The translations under genes were made by a program, and so were the position numbers. Of a DNA stretch of 64,000 nt, positions 44,554-53,934 are shown piece after piece. The notes under the pieces are model-generated. The model did no database searches and had not been told where the DNA came from. It saw only the letters and a program-made list of their open reading frames with translations. The stretch lies in contig NC_010407.1 of assembly GCF_000069225.1 (NCBI RefSeq), forward strand, positions 496,001-560,000. The letters are read 5' to 3'. The DNA is from Clavibacter sepedonicus (GTDB lineage Bacteria; Actinomycetota; Actinomycetes; Actinomycetales; Microbacteriaceae). Position 1 is the stretch's first letter. Every line of letters starts with the position of its first letter.

Positions 44554-45242
44554 CAGGCGGTCACCGCCGCGGAGCTGAAGTAGGCGCTCGCCACGCCGTC
44601 CACCCCGAGGATCGCGCCGAGGAGCTGGGCGGCCTCTTCGCCCATCTGCACGGCAAACACTCCATCCCGAATGGCGACGTAGATCCCGTAGGCGGTCTGC
44701 CAGATCTCTCGAGCCTCACGGATCCACCCGAGGACCTTTACCACAGGGATGCCGTACTGGGCGATGACGCCGGCGACCGCTGCGCCGCAGGCGATCCAGT
44801 CGGTCGCCAGCTCCACCTGCGTCGGCGCACCGATGCGTCCGGCCTCGCCGAGGAGATGCCGCGGTGCGAGTCCGAGGAGTACGGAAGCATCCGCCCTCGT
44901 GGACTGCCGAGCGGAGGTCGTCGCCTCCATGGCGCGGCTCAGCCGCCGCTCGTAGTCCGGCGTCGTGCGGGGATCGGCCGACTTGATGTCTTCGGGCAGG
45001 GCGTCCAGCACCGCAACGAGGCCGTCGAGGTCGGCGTCGGTCATGGCGGGGGTGGCAGCCAGGCTGGTCGCGGGCGCCATTCGGGCAACGGAGTCGACGC
45101 TCACGCTCGCGACCGCTGCTCTGCGCGGCGCGGCGACCGGGACCGCGCTGGGAGCAGCTCCCAGGGCGGCGGTCATGGCTCCGACCAGCGAGGCTGCGGT
45201 GACGACGAGCATCATCGTGAGTGGACGCGCGGGGATGGGCAT
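44553..45242 (-). CDS. Hypothetical secreted protein
   Basis: 229 residues. Signal peptide ([20 protein letters not shown]), an Ala/Ser-rich linker, a helical block [20 protein letters not shown], then a Gly/Ala-rich membrane-like segment [20 protein letters not shown]. No family recognised. Composition is slightly less G+C-rich than the flanks. Coupled to the membrane protein that follows. Confidence 0.65.
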   Translation of the reverse strand: MPIPARPLTMMLVVTAASLVGAMTAALGAAPSAVPVAAPRRAAVASVSVDSVARMAPATSLAATPAMTDADLDGLVAVLDALPEDIKSADPRTTPDYERRLSRAMEATTSARQSTRADASVLLGLAPRHLLGEAGRIGAPTQVELATDWIACGAAVAGVIAQYGIPVVKVLGWIREAREIWQTAYGIYVAIRDGVFAVQMGEEAAQLLGAILGVDGVASAYFSSAAVTA

Positions 45243-45502
45243 GTCTCTCCTTCGTGAGCAGGAGGGATCCCGGTTCGGGTGCGGATTTCGGACGCCGCGG
45301 GGTCACCTCGGGGTTGTCGCGCGCATCCTCGCCCGGGCGATGCTGGCGGCGACGGACTCCTCCACAGCTCGTCCCGACAGGCCGTCCGCCCGCCCCGGAA
45401 TGCCGCCGCGACACGCGCGGTTGGCCTCCCATAGGCTCGAAGTCGAGCAGGTGCGCGCGGCAGCGCCCCGCACCGATCCGGATCACGATGAAGGTGGAAC
45501 CC

Positions 45503-46441
45503 ATGGCAGGTCGCGTCTACGACGACATCACCCAGCTGGTCGGCGGCACGCCGCTCGTCCGGCTCAACCGGCTCACCGAGGGACTCGACGCGACGGTGCT
45601 CGTGAAGCTCGAGTCGCACAACCCGGCGTCCAGCGTGAAGGACCGCATCGGCGTCGCCATCATCGACGCGGCCGAGGAGGCGGGGGCGCTGAAGCCCGGC
45701 GGCACCATCGTCGAGGGCACGAGCGGCAACACGGGCATCGCGCTCGCGATGGTCGGCGCGGCGCGTGGGTACAAGGTCGTGCTCACGATGCCCGAGACGA
45801 TGAGCATCGAGCGCCGGCTGGTGCTGCGCGCGTACGGCGCCGAGATCGTGCTGACCCCCGGCCCCGAGGGCATGCGCGGCGCGGTCGACCGGGCCAAGCA
45901 GATCGTGGACGAGACGCCGAACTCCATCTGGGCGCAGCAGTTCGCGAACGCGGCGAACCCGCAGAAGCACCGCGAGACCACGGCCGAGGAGGTCTGGGCG
46001 GACACCGACGGCAGCGTCGACGTGTTCATCGCGGGCGTCGGCACGGGCGGCACCATCACGGGCGTCGGCCAGGTGCTGAAGGAGCGGAAGCCGGGCGTCA
46101 AGATCGTCGCGGTCGAGCCGCTCGACTCGCCCATCCTCAACGGCGGCAAGCCCGGCCCTCACAAGATCCAGGGCATCGGCGCGAACTTCGTGCCCGAGAT
46201 CCTCGACACCGGGATCTACGACGAGGTCGTCGACGTCTCGCTCGAGGACTCCATCCGCGTCTCGCGCGCGCTCGCGACCGACGAGGGCATCCTCTGCGGG
46301 ATCTCGTCCGGATCCATCGTGTGGGCCGCGCTCGAGATCGCGAAGCGCCCGGAGAGCAAAGGCAAGACCATCGTGGCGATCGTGTGCGACTTCGGCGAGC
46401 GGTACCTCTCGACCGTGCTGTTCGACGACCTGCGCGACTAG
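45503..46441 (+). CDS. cysK: Cysteine synthase A (O-acetylserine sulfhydrylase)
   Basis: 312 residues from the ATG at 45503 (AAGGTGG upstream). PLP enzyme: [15 protein letters not shown] lysine in [52 protein letters not shown]. Makes cysteine from O-acetylserine and sulfide. Two bases separate its stop from the GTG of cysE. Confidence 0.97.
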   Translation: MAGRVYDDITQLVGGTPLVRLNRLTEGLDATVLVKLESHNPASSVKDRIGVAIIDAAEEAGALKPGGTIVEGTSGNTGIALAMVGAARGYKVVLTMPETMSIERRLVLRAYGAEIVLTPGPEGMRGAVDRAKQIVDETPNSIWAQQFANAANPQKHRETTAEEVWADTDGSVDVFIAGVGTGGTITGVGQVLKERKPGVKIVAVEPLDSPILNGGKPGPHKIQGIGANFVPEILDTGIYDEVVDVSLEDSIRVSRALATDEGILCGISSGSIVWAALEIAKRPESKGKTIVAIVCDFGERYLSTVLFDDLRD

Positions 46442-46443
46442 GC

Positions 46444-47028
46444 GTGGGGATCGTCGCCCGGGTCGTCGAGGACCTCCGCACCGCGCGCGCCCACGATCCG
46501 GCCGCGCGCGGGTACGCGGAGATGGTGCTCGGCTACCCGGGCCTGCACGCGGTGTGGCTGCACCGGGTGTCGCACGCGCTGTGGCGGCGGCGTCTGCGGC
46601 TGGCCGCGCGGCTGCTCGCCCAGGTCGGGCGGGCGCTGACCGGGGTGGAGATCCACCCGGGGGCGCGCATCGGCCGGCGGCTGTTCATCGACCACGGCAT
46701 GGGCGTCGTGATCGGCGCGACGGCCGAGGTCGGCGACGACGTGCTGATGTACCACGGCGTCACGCTCGGCGGGAAGAGCCTCGTGCACGGCAAGCGGCAC
46801 CCGACGGTCGGCGACGGCGTCACCATCGGCGCCGGAGCGAAGCTGCTCGGGCCCATCACGGTCGGCGCGGGCAGCGTCATCGGCGCGAACGCGGTGGTCG
46901 TGAAGGACGCGCCCGCGGGATCCGTGCTCACGGGCATCCCCGCGGTCGAGACCGGGAAGCGGGCGGGTCGCGCGCCCGACGCGCACGTGGATCCGGCGTT
47001 CTTCGTGGATCCCGGGATCTACATCTGA
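46444..47028 (+). CDS. cysE: Serine O-acetyltransferase
   Basis: 194 residues, short actinobacterial form. Left-handed beta helix with hexapeptide repeats and the catalytic region [48 protein letters not shown]. Supplies O-acetylserine to CysK and probably forms the cysteine synthase complex with it; the C terminus ends in Ile (DPGIYI), as needed to dock into the CysK active site. The stop overlaps the next ATG. Confidence 0.96.
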   Translation: MGIVARVVEDLRTARAHDPAARGYAEMVLGYPGLHAVWLHRVSHALWRRRLRLAARLLAQVGRALTGVEIHPGARIGRRLFIDHGMGVVIGATAEVGDDVLMYHGVTLGGKSLVHGKRHPTVGDGVTIGAGAKLLGPITVGAGSVIGANAVVVKDAPAGSVLTGIPAVETGKRAGRAPDAHVDPAFFVDPGIYI

Positions 47029-47684
47029 TGTCGGAGCCCGAGGCGCCGGAGGCGGCGCCCACCCACGAGCACAGCACGCACGGCGTCGGCCCCTGGCCCG
47101 GCGGATCCGACGCCTGGCCCGACGAGCCGCACCTGGATCCGGAGCTGCTCGAGCGCGGCGACACCCGCAACGTGATCGACCGCTACCGCTACTGGCGGAT
47201 GGACGCGATCGTCGCCGACCTCGACCAGCACCGGCACCCGTTCCACGTGGCCATCGAGAACTGGCAGCACGACATGAACATCGGGTCGATCGTGCGGAGC
47301 GCCAACGCGTTCGCCGCCGACACCGTGCACATCGTCGGCCGCCGCCGCTGGAACAAGCGCGGCGCGATGGTCACCGACCGGTACCAGCACGTCGTGCACC
47401 ACGCCACCATCGCCGACCTCGTGGAGTGGGCGCGCGGGGAGGGCCTGCCGATCATCGCGATCGACAACGTCGACGGATCCGTGCTGCTCGAGACCACGCG
47501 CCTCCCGGAGCGCTGCGTGCTCGTCTTCGGCCAGGAGGGCCCGGGCCTCAGCGACGAGGCGGTGGCCGCGGCCGACATGACCGTCGCGATCTCGCAGTTC
47601 GGATCCACCCGCTCCATCAACGCGTCCGCGGCGGCCGCGGTCGTGATGCACGCGTGGGTGATGCAGCACGTGTCGTTCGGCTGA
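47028..47684 (+). CDS. SpoU/TrmH-family RNA 2'-O-methyltransferase
   Basis: 218 residues. An acidic N-terminal tail (~45 residues) precedes the SPOUT fold: ENWQHDMNIGSIVRSANAFA (motif 1), VLVFGQEGPGLSDEAV (motif 2), ISQFGSTRSINASAAAAVVM (motif 3). All three knot motifs are present. Exact RNA target cannot be told. Its ATG overlaps the cysE stop, so it is translated with the cysteine genes. Confidence 0.93.
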   Translation: MSEPEAPEAAPTHEHSTHGVGPWPGGSDAWPDEPHLDPELLERGDTRNVIDRYRYWRMDAIVADLDQHRHPFHVAIENWQHDMNIGSIVRSANAFAADTVHIVGRRRWNKRGAMVTDRYQHVVHHATIADLVEWARGEGLPIIAIDNVDGSVLLETTRLPERCVLVFGQEGPGLSDEAVAAADMTVAISQFGSTRSINASAAAAVVMHAWVMQHVSFG

Positions 47685-47737
47685 CGAGCGAGCGTCGAAC
47701 CGAGCGACGACGCCACGAGAACCCCGACCGCTCGCGC

Positions 47738-47781
47738 GTCAAGCACGCGTTGACACAGCAATGCGTCAAGCGTAGGTTGAC
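47738..47781 (+). promoter_or_regulatory. Promoter with two GTCAA-N7-TTGAC operators
   Basis: Consensus -35 TTGACA (47750-47755), 17-bp spacer, TAGGTT (-10, 47773-47778). The inverted repeat GTCAA-N7-TTGAC occurs at 47738-47754 and 47765-47781, 27 bp apart, each overlapping one promoter box. Six bases after the -10 is the GTG start, so the transcript should be leaderless. The HTH protein encoded just downstream is the likely binder. Confidence 0.75.
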
Positions 47782-47784
47782 GGT

Positions 47785-48363
47785 GTGAATAAGAAGCAGA
47801 CCATCATCCGCGACGGCATCGCCGCCATCATCAGCCGACTCGACCCGGACATCCACCGCGACCTCGAGGGCGATCGGGACGCGTACCTGCGACTCGTCGC
47901 GACAGTCGCCGACATCGACGCGGAGGCCCACGACACGCTCCGTGACGCCGTCCATTCGGCCAGGGCCGCCGGGGCGAGCTGGGAGCGGATCGGCGACACG
48001 CTGCGCATCTCGCGGCAGGCCGCGCAACAGCGGTTCGGCCAGGAGGCCCGACCGGTGGGCACACGTGGCCGGCGCCTGAGTCCGGTTACCGCGTTCACCG
48101 AGATGGAGCGGCTGGAGGAGGCGGGCCGGCACGGCTGGCACTCCGTCGCCTTCGGCACGCTCTACCACGACCTCGTGCAGGACGATCAGCAGTGGGAGTA
48201 CCGCCGGGTCAGCGTCTTCTCGTCGCGGCACGCGCTGGAGGCGGAGGGCTGGGAGCGGATCGGGTCGATGTGGATCCCCTGGGCCTACTACGCGCGCCCG
48301 ACCGGCGAGCCGCCGCTGCCGGAGCCGGCCGAGGCGTCCGTGGGTATCGAGCCCGCGGCCTAG
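47785..48363 (+). CDS. HTH-containing regulator of unknown family
   Basis: 192 residues. Middle part ARAAGASWERIGDTLRISRQ, followed by AAQQRF, is a helix-turn-helix of the sigma-70 region 4-like kind. The C-terminal part (WHSVAFGTLYHDLVQ, HALEAEGWERIGSMWIPW) is aromatic-rich, of unknown fold. Leaderless start at GTG 47785. Two inverted repeats over the promoter suggest autoregulation. The IS that follows is inserted exactly at its stop codon without changing the protein. Confidence 0.7.
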   Translation: MNKKQTIIRDGIAAIISRLDPDIHRDLEGDRDAYLRLVATVADIDAEAHDTLRDAVHSARAAGASWERIGDTLRISRQAAQQRFGQEARPVGTRGRRLSPVTAFTEMERLEEAGRHGWHSVAFGTLYHDLVQDDQQWEYRRVSVFSSRHALEAEGWERIGSMWIPWAYYARPTGEPPLPEPAEASVGIEPAA

Positions 48364-49322
48364 TTGTAGTTCCCAGTGAGGTTGTGAACGCGTTCGGCGG
48401 GCGTGAGTCCGCCGATGCCGGTGTGGGGGCGGTGGTGGTTGTAGTGATGCAGCCAGGCAGGGTAGGTCGCGGCGCGGGCCTCGTCGGTGCGATAGGGATG
48501 GGCGTAAGCCCATTCCGTGGCGAGGGTGCGGTTGAAGCGCTCGACCTTCCCGTTCGTCTGGGGCCGGTACGGGCGGGTGCGTTTGTGCGTGATCGATCCG
48601 AGCGCCTCGGTGAAGGCGTGGGAGCGGTAGCAGGAGCCGTTGTCCGTCAGGACACGGATCACGGTGATGCCCGCGGTGGTGAAGAACGCGTTCGCGCGGG
48701 CCCAGAACGCGGCGGCGGTCTCCTTGCGCTCGTCGGTGAGGATCTCGGAGTACGCGAGTCGGGAGTGGTCATCCACGGCGTGGTGCAGGAACGCGTATCC
48801 CCGCCCGGTCCGGGGAGTGTTCCTCCGGCCGGCCGCTCTGCCGAGGACTCGGTGCCCGCCGCCGTCCGGGATGCGGCCGAGCTTCTTGATGTCGACGTGG
48901 ACCAGATCTCCCGGCGAGGAGTGCTCGTAGCGTCGGGCAGGAGACCGCCGGGCAGGGAGCCCGGTGCTCAGATCGACGTGCTCGAGCAACGGCATCCGAT
49001 ACCGGTTCAGCACCCGCTCGACCGTCGAACGCGGAACGCGGAGGTGATAGCTGATGCGGTGCGGGCCCCACCGGCGAGTGAATCTCAGCGCGATGATCCG
49101 CCGCTCCCGACGCTGACTCGTGCGGGTCGGTTGCCGGTGCGGGCGGGATGAGCGGTCCGTCATCGGCAACCCGGCCCGATACCGGCGAGCCCATCTCGAC
49201 GCCGTCGCCGGCGAGCACTGGAACCTCTCCGCCGCACGCCGGACCGGCCACCCGTCCTCGATGATCAACCGGGCAAGCCGAACCCTGCCCGCGGGAGTGA
49301 ACGGGGCGTTAGCGTGAGTCAC
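48360..49322 (-). CDS. IS481-family transposase
   Basis: 320 residues from the GTG at 49322 (GGAGG upstream, inside an inverted repeat). HTH AAERFQCSPATASRWARRYR; DDE core with Asp in DLVHVDIKKLG, Asp in RVLTDNGSCYR, Glu in NGKVERFNRTL. The TAG stop (48362-48360) is not in the element: it is the CTAG of the host target site. Any NCTAGN insertion would supply this stop. Confidence 0.95.
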   Translation of the reverse strand: MTHANAPFTPAGRVRLARLIIEDGWPVRRAAERFQCSPATASRWARRYRAGLPMTDRSSRPHRQPTRTSQRRERRIIALRFTRRWGPHRISYHLRVPRSTVERVLNRYRMPLLEHVDLSTGLPARRSPARRYEHSSPGDLVHVDIKKLGRIPDGGGHRVLGRAAGRRNTPRTGRGYAFLHHAVDDHSRLAYSEILTDERKETAAAFWARANAFFTTAGITVIRVLTDNGSCYRSHAFTEALGSITHKRTRPYRPQTNGKVERFNRTLATEWAYAHPYRTDEARAATYPAWLHHYNHHRPHTGIGGLTPAERVHNLTGNYN

Positions 49323-49418
49323 GAAGACCTCCGTGGACGTTGATGAGTGTGGTAACCCACATCGTCCCGGAGGTCTTCGCTATCCGCCCCAGCGTTCACA
49401 ACCTCCCCAGGAACTACA
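48365..49418 (-). mobile_element. IS481-family insertion sequence (second, distinct element)
   Basis: 1054 bp. Terminal repeats start TGTAGTTCC at both ends and share GAGGTTGTGAACGC further in. Flanks are CCTAGT (48359-48364) and CCTAGC (49419-49424): both fit NCTAGN but differ in the last base. Its termini and transposase differ from those of the 18.5-kb element, so it is a different IS type. One transposase gene, apparently intact. Confidence 0.93.
49322..49379 (-). promoter_or_regulatory. Inverted repeat sequestering the second transposase ribosome site
   Basis: CGAAGACCTCC (49322-49332) and its complement (49369-49379) enclose a 36-base loop that itself holds TGTGGGTTACCACA-like dyad. 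The arm nearest the GTG contains GGAGG. Same arrangement as in the other IS, with unrelated sequence. Confidence 0.65.
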
Positions 49419-49423
49419 CCTAG

Positions 49424-49488
49424 CCGACCCGCCTGGCCGACCGGCCTACTCGACCCGCCTGGCCGACCGGCCTGGCCGACCGGCTCCA
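49424..49488. repeat. Five tandem copies of a 13-bp unit
   Basis: Units of the form (C/T)CGACC(C/G)GCCT(G/A)(G/C), about 11-13 matches each, run from the IS right flank to the 3' end of coaA. The alternation of CCGACCCGCCTGG and CCGACCGGCCTGG is visible. They lie in the gap between the IS and the coaA stop; they may be a degenerate terminator region or a slippage repeat. Confidence 0.7.
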
Positions 49489-49511
49489 CCGCGGGCACGG
49501 GCCCGCCCGCG

Positions 49512-50471
49512 TCAGAGCTTGCGCAGCAGGACGTTCGCGACCGAGTGGTCCGCGTCCTTCCGCAGCACGAGCGTCGCGCGCGACCGGGTGGGGCGGATGT
49601 TCTGCTCGAGGTTCGGCTCGTTGATGGCCGACCAGATGCCGCGTGCGCGCGCCACCGCCTCGGCCGGGCTGAGCTCCGCGTACCGGTGGAAGTAGGAGCG
49701 CGGGTTGCTGAACGCCCCGCGCTGGAGGCTGAGGAACCGCTCCTCGTACCACTGCGCGATGTCGTGGGTGCGGGCGTCGACGTAGATCGAGAAGTCGAAG
49801 AGGTCGCTCACGGCGAGCTTGGCGCCCGATGCCGCCGGCTGGAGCACGTTGAGCCCCTCGATGATGAGCACGTCCGGCTGGCGCACGACGACCTCGGCGC
49901 CGGGGACGATGTCGTACGCGAGGTGCGAGTAGAACGGCGCGCGCACCTCGGGCACCCCGCTCTTGACCTGCGTGACGAACCGCAAGAGCGCCCGCCGGTC
50001 GTACGACTCGGGGAAGCCCTTCCGCTCCATGAGGCCCCGGCGCTCGAGCTCCGCGTTGGGGTGCAGGAAGCCGTCGGTCGTCACGAGCTCGACGCGCGGG
50101 GTGTCGTCCCAGCGCGCGAGCATCTCGCGGAGGAGCCGGGCGACGGTCGACTTGCCGACGGCCACGGATCCCGCGACGCCGATGATGAACGGCGTGCTCT
50201 TCGCGCGCTCGCCGAGGAACGCGCTCGTGTCCCGGTGCAGCTTCTTCGTGCCCGTGACGTAGAGGTTGAGCAGTCGGCTGAGCGGGAGGTAGACGTCCTC
50301 CACCTCGCGCATGTCGAGGCGGTCGCCGATGCCGCGCAGCTGCACCAGCTCGGTCTCCCGCAGCGGGAGGTGCGTGGCGGGGGCGAGGGCCGCCCAGTCG
50401 GCGCGGGCGATCTCGACGAACGGGGAGACGTGGCCGTGGCTCGTCGGGGATCCCGTCGCGGTGTCGGCCAT
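49512..50471 (-). CDS. coaA: Type I pantothenate kinase
   Basis: 319 residues, usual CoaA length. Walker [18 protein letters not shown] (about 103-118), then [53 protein letters not shown]. Catalyses the first step of coenzyme A synthesis. Divergent from glmS, with about 90 bp between. Confidence 0.97.
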   Translation of the reverse strand: MADTATGSPTSHGHVSPFVEIARADWAALAPATHLPLRETELVQLRGIGDRLDMREVEDVYLPLSRLLNLYVTGTKKLHRDTSAFLGERAKSTPFIIGVAGSVAVGKSTVARLLREMLARWDDTPRVELVTTDGFLHPNAELERRGLMERKGFPESYDRRALLRFVTQVKSGVPEVRAPFYSHLAYDIVPGAEVVVRQPDVLIIEGLNVLQPAASGAKLAVSDLFDFSIYVDARTHDIAQWYEERFLSLQRGAFSNPRSYFHRYAELSPAEAVARARGIWSAINEPNLEQNIRPTRSRATLVLRKDADHSVANVLLRKL

Positions 50472-50559
50472 GGCGTCCCATCCTATGGCTGGCCCGGGGC
50501 GCGCCCGGCGCGCAGGGCGCGGACGGATCCCCGAGGAGGCGACGGTAAAGTCGGTCCCT

Positions 50560-52410
50560 ATGTGCGGAATCGTGGGATACGTCGGTGAGTCCAAGAGCCT
50601 CGAGGTGCTCCTCGGGGGGCTGCGGAGGCTGGAGTACCGCGGATACGACTCCGCGGGCGTCGCGGTGCTCGACGCCGACGGCACGCTCGGCGTCCGCAAG
50701 CGCGCCGGCAAGCTCGACCGCCTGCTCGAGGACCTCGAGGCGTCGCCGCTGCCGAACGGATCCACCGGCATCGGCCACACGCGCTGGGCCACGCACGGCG
50801 GCCCCACCGACCGCAACGCGCACCCGCACCTGGGCGACGACGGCAAGCTCGCGCTCATCCACAACGGGATCATCGAGAACTTCGCGGAGCTCAAGGACGA
50901 CCTCCTCGCGGACGGCTACACCTTCGAGAGCGACACGGACACGGAGGTCGCCGCGCGCCTCCTCGGCCGCGAGTACGGCATCACGCAGGACCTGGAGCAG
51001 GCGTTCCGCAACACCGTGAGCCGGCTGGAGGGCGCGTTCACGCTCCTCGCCGTGCACCGCGACCAGCCCGGACTCGTCGTCGGCGCCCGCCGCAACTCCC
51101 CGCTCGTCATCGGGCTGGGCGACGGCGAGAACTTCCTCGGATCCGACGTCGCCGCGTTCGTGGAGTTCACGCGCCGCGCGGTCGCCATCGGCCAGGACCA
51201 GATGGTCGCCATCCGCCCCGACTCCGTCACGGTCACCGACTTCCACGGCGCGCCCGTGGAGACGCACGAGTTCGAGATCGCGTGGGACGCCTCCGCCAGC
51301 GAGAAGGGCGGCTGGTCGAGCTTCATGGCGAAGGAGATCAGCGAGGGCCCGGATGCGGTGGCCAACACCCTCCGCGGCCGCATCGTCGATGGCGTCGTCG
51401 TGCTGCCCGACCTCGACGCGATCGGCGAGGTCGACCTCGCGGACATCTCGCGCATCGTCATCGTCGCGTGCGGCACGGCCGCCTACTCCGGCATCCTCGG
51501 CAAGTACGCCATCGAGAAGTGGGCGCGCGTCCCCGTGGAGGTCGAGCTCGCGCACGAGTTCCGCTACCGCGACCCCGTGCTCGACGCGACGACGCTCGTC
51601 ATCTCCATCAGCCAGTCCGGCGAGACCATGGACACGCTGCTGGCCGTCCGCTACGCCCGCGAGGCCGGCGCCCGCGTCCTCTCCATCTGCAACACGCAGG
51701 GCGCCACCATCCCCCGCGAGTCCGAGGCCGTCGTCTACACGCACGCGGGTCCCGAGGTCGCGGTCGCGTCGACGAAGGCGTTCGTCGCGCAGGTCGCCGC
51801 GCTGTACCTCTTCGGACTGCACCTCGCGCGCATCCGCGGAACGCTGTCGGCCGACGAGATCGTCGCGAACACCGAGGAGCTGCTCGCCGTGCCGGAGAAG
51901 CTCGCCACGGTCGTGGAGCAGGGCGAGAGGATCAGCCAGCTCGCGAAGTGGATGGCCGACACGCGCGCCGTGCTCTTCCTCGGCCGCAACGTCGGGTTCC
52001 CGGTCGCGCTCGAGGGTGCGCTGAAGCTCAAGGAGCTCGCCTACATCCACGCCGAGGGCTTCGCCGCGGGCGAGCTCAAGCACGGGCCCATCGCGCTCAT
52101 CGAGCCGGGGCAGCCCGTCTTCGTGATCGTGCCGAGCCCCGTGCACCAGCTCGCGCTGCACAAGAAGGTCATCTCCAACATCGAGGAGATCCGCGCGCGC
52201 GGCGCCCGGGTCATCGCGATCGCCGAGCAGGGCGACGCGTTCGTCCTGCCGCACGCCGACGAGGTCATCCCGATCCCGCTCGCCGCGCCGCTGTTCGAGC
52301 CGCTGCTGGCCGTCACGCCGCTGCAGATCTTCGCCATGGAGCTCGCCGCCGCAAAGGGGCTCGACGTCGACCAGCCGCGCAACCTCGCCAAGTCCGTCAC
52401 CGTCGAGTGA
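50560..52410 (+). CDS. glmS: Glucosamine-6-phosphate synthase
   Basis: 616 residues. N-terminal Cys2 nucleophile in MCGIVGYVG, glutaminase motifs [10 protein letters not shown] and HNGIIEN, and two SIS domains with [22 protein letters not shown], and C-terminal [12 protein letters not shown]. Converts fructose-6-phosphate and glutamine to glucosamine-6-phosphate for peptidoglycan. No glmS ribozyme seen upstream. First gene of the long rightward operon. Confidence 0.98.
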   Translation: MCGIVGYVGESKSLEVLLGGLRRLEYRGYDSAGVAVLDADGTLGVRKRAGKLDRLLEDLEASPLPNGSTGIGHTRWATHGGPTDRNAHPHLGDDGKLALIHNGIIENFAELKDDLLADGYTFESDTDTEVAARLLGREYGITQDLEQAFRNTVSRLEGAFTLLAVHRDQPGLVVGARRNSPLVIGLGDGENFLGSDVAAFVEFTRRAVAIGQDQMVAIRPDSVTVTDFHGAPVETHEFEIAWDASASEKGGWSSFMAKEISEGPDAVANTLRGRIVDGVVVLPDLDAIGEVDLADISRIVIVACGTAAYSGILGKYAIEKWARVPVEVELAHEFRYRDPVLDATTLVISISQSGETMDTLLAVRYAREAGARVLSICNTQGATIPRESEAVVYTHAGPEVAVASTKAFVAQVAALYLFGLHLARIRGTLSADEIVANTEELLAVPEKLATVVEQGERISQLAKWMADTRAVLFLGRNVGFPVALEGALKLKELAYIHAEGFAAGELKHGPIALIEPGQPVFVIVPSPVHQLALHKKVISNIEEIRARGARVIAIAEQGDAFVLPHADEVIPIPLAAPLFEPLLAVTPLQIFAMELAAAKGLDVDQPRNLAKSVTVE

Positions 52411-52420
52411 TCGCGGCGGC

Positions 52421-52780
52421 GTGATCAGGGGCATCGGCGTCGACGTGGTCGACGTGGCGCGCTTCGCCCGGAGCGCCGAGCGCACTCCGGGTCTCGTGCC
52501 GCGCCTGTTCGCGCCCGCCGAGCGGTCCCTGCCCACGCGCTCGCTGGCGGCGAGGTTCGCGGCCAAGGAGGCGCTCATCAAGGCGCTCGGCGGACCCGGC
52601 GGCATCAGCTGGCAGGACATGGAGGTCGTCCGCGACGCCCACGGCGACCCGTCGTTCCAGGTGGGCGGGGCCGTCGCGCGGGTCGCGGCCGCGCGTGGGG
52701 TGACGCGGATCCACCTGAGCATGAGCCACGACGCCGGCCTCGCGACCGCGTTCGTCGTGACCGAGGGGGAGGGCGCATGA
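52421..52780 (+). CDS. acpS: Holo-[acyl-carrier-protein] synthase
   Basis: 119 residues from the GTG at 52421, 10 bp after glm[13 protein letters not shown] (Mg-binding Asp), [12 protein letters not shown] (Glu), [16 protein letters not shown]. Transfers 4'-phosphopantetheine from CoA to ACP. Stop overlaps the alr ATG (ATGA). Confidence 0.95.
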   Translation: MIRGIGVDVVDVARFARSAERTPGLVPRLFAPAERSLPTRSLAARFAAKEALIKALGGPGGISWQDMEVVRDAHGDPSFQVGGAVARVAAARGVTRIHLSMSHDAGLATAFVVTEGEGA

Positions 52781-53934
52781 CCGACGAGGCGACCGTCCAG
52801 GTCCCCGCCGCGCTCCGCCGCGAGGCGCGCATCGACCTCGGGGCGATCTCGACGAACGTGCGCACGCTGCGTGCCGCGGCGGGCGCGCCGCTCGTGATGG
52901 CGGTGGTCAAGGCCGACGGCTACGGGCACGGCGCGGTCGCGTCGGCGCGCGCCGCGCTCGCGGGCGGTGCCGACCGGCTCGGCGTGGTCGACATCCGTGA
53001 GGCGCTCGCTCTGCGGGCGGCCGGGATCGAGGCGCCGATCCTCACCTGGATGCACGCGCCCTACGCCGACTTCGCGACCGCGATCGAGGCCGGCATCGAC
53101 CTCGGGCTCAACAGCCTGCGCCAGGTGCGCGAGGCCGCGGAGGCCGCGCGTCGCGTGGGCCGCACCGCGGAGGTGCACCTCAAGGTCGACACCGGCCTCG
53201 GCCGCAACGGCGTGACCCCGGCGGAGTGGCCGGGCGTCGTCGCCGAGGTCGCGGCGCTCGTCGCGGAGGGCCGGATCCACCTCGGCGGCGTCTTCAGCCA
53301 CCTCGCCAACGCGGGCGAGGACGAGGACCGGGCGCAGGTCCGCGCGTTCCACGAGGCCGTCGACGTCGTCCGGGCCGCGGGGCTCGAGCCGGGGATCCGC
53401 CACCTGGCCGCCACCGCCGGAGCGCTGCGCGTACCCGAGGCGCGCCTCGACATGGTGCGCCTCGGGATCGGGATCTACGGCATCTCGCCGCTCGACGGCG
53501 TCACCTCGGCCGACCTCGGCCTCGTGCCGGCGATGACGCTCGTCGGCAGCGTCGTCGCCGTCAAGCGCGTGCCCGCCGACACGGGCGTCTCCTACGGCTA
53601 CACGTACCGCACCACCAGCGCGACCACCCTCGCGCTCGTCTCGCTCGGGTTCGCCGACGGCGTGCCCCGGCTCGCGAGCAACCGCGCGCCCGTCGCGATC
53701 CACGGCGCGCGCTTCCGCGTGAGCGGCCGGATCGCCATGGACCAGTTCGTGGTCGACGTGGGCGACGGCGTCGTCGACGGCCGGCCCGTCGCGGTGGGCG
53801 ACGACGCCGTCCTGTTCGGGGATCCCGCGACGGGCGCCCCCTCGGTGGAGGAGTGGGCCGAGGCGACCGGCACCATCGGCTACGAGATCGTCGCGCGCGT
53901 CGCCGGCCGCGTGACCCGGAGGCACTCCGCATGA
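52777..53934 (+). CDS. alr: Alanine racemase (first of two)
   Basis: 385 residues. PLP Lys in [48 protein letters not shown], catalytic Tyr in [25 protein letters not shown]. Interconverts L- and D-alanine for cell-wall precursors. It overlaps the second, fused racemase by ATGA. The two are diverged paralogues and both look catalytically complete. Confidence 0.95.
   Translation: MTDEATVQVPAALRREARIDLGAISTNVRTLRAAAGAPLVMAVVKADGYGHGAVASARAALAGGADRLGVVDIREALALRAAGIEAPILTWMHAPYADFATAIEAGIDLGLNSLRQVREAAEAARRVGRTAEVHLKVDTGLGRNGVTPAEWPGVVAEVAALVAEGRIHLGGVFSHLANAGEDEDRAQVRAFHEAVDVVRAAGLEPGIRHLAATAGALRVPEARLDMVRLGIGIYGISPLDGVTSADLGLVPAMTLVGSVVAVKRVPADTGVSYGYTYRTTSATTLALVSLGFADGVPRLASNRAPVAIHGARFRVSGRIAMDQFVVDVGDGVVDGRPVAVGDDAVLFGDPATGAPSVEEWAEATGTIGYEIVARVAGRVTRRHSA

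Noticed and set aside
50472..50559. glmS ribozyme upstream of glmS
   Set aside because: The interval is only 88 bp and does not show the conserved core; the ribozyme is known mainly from Firmicutes.
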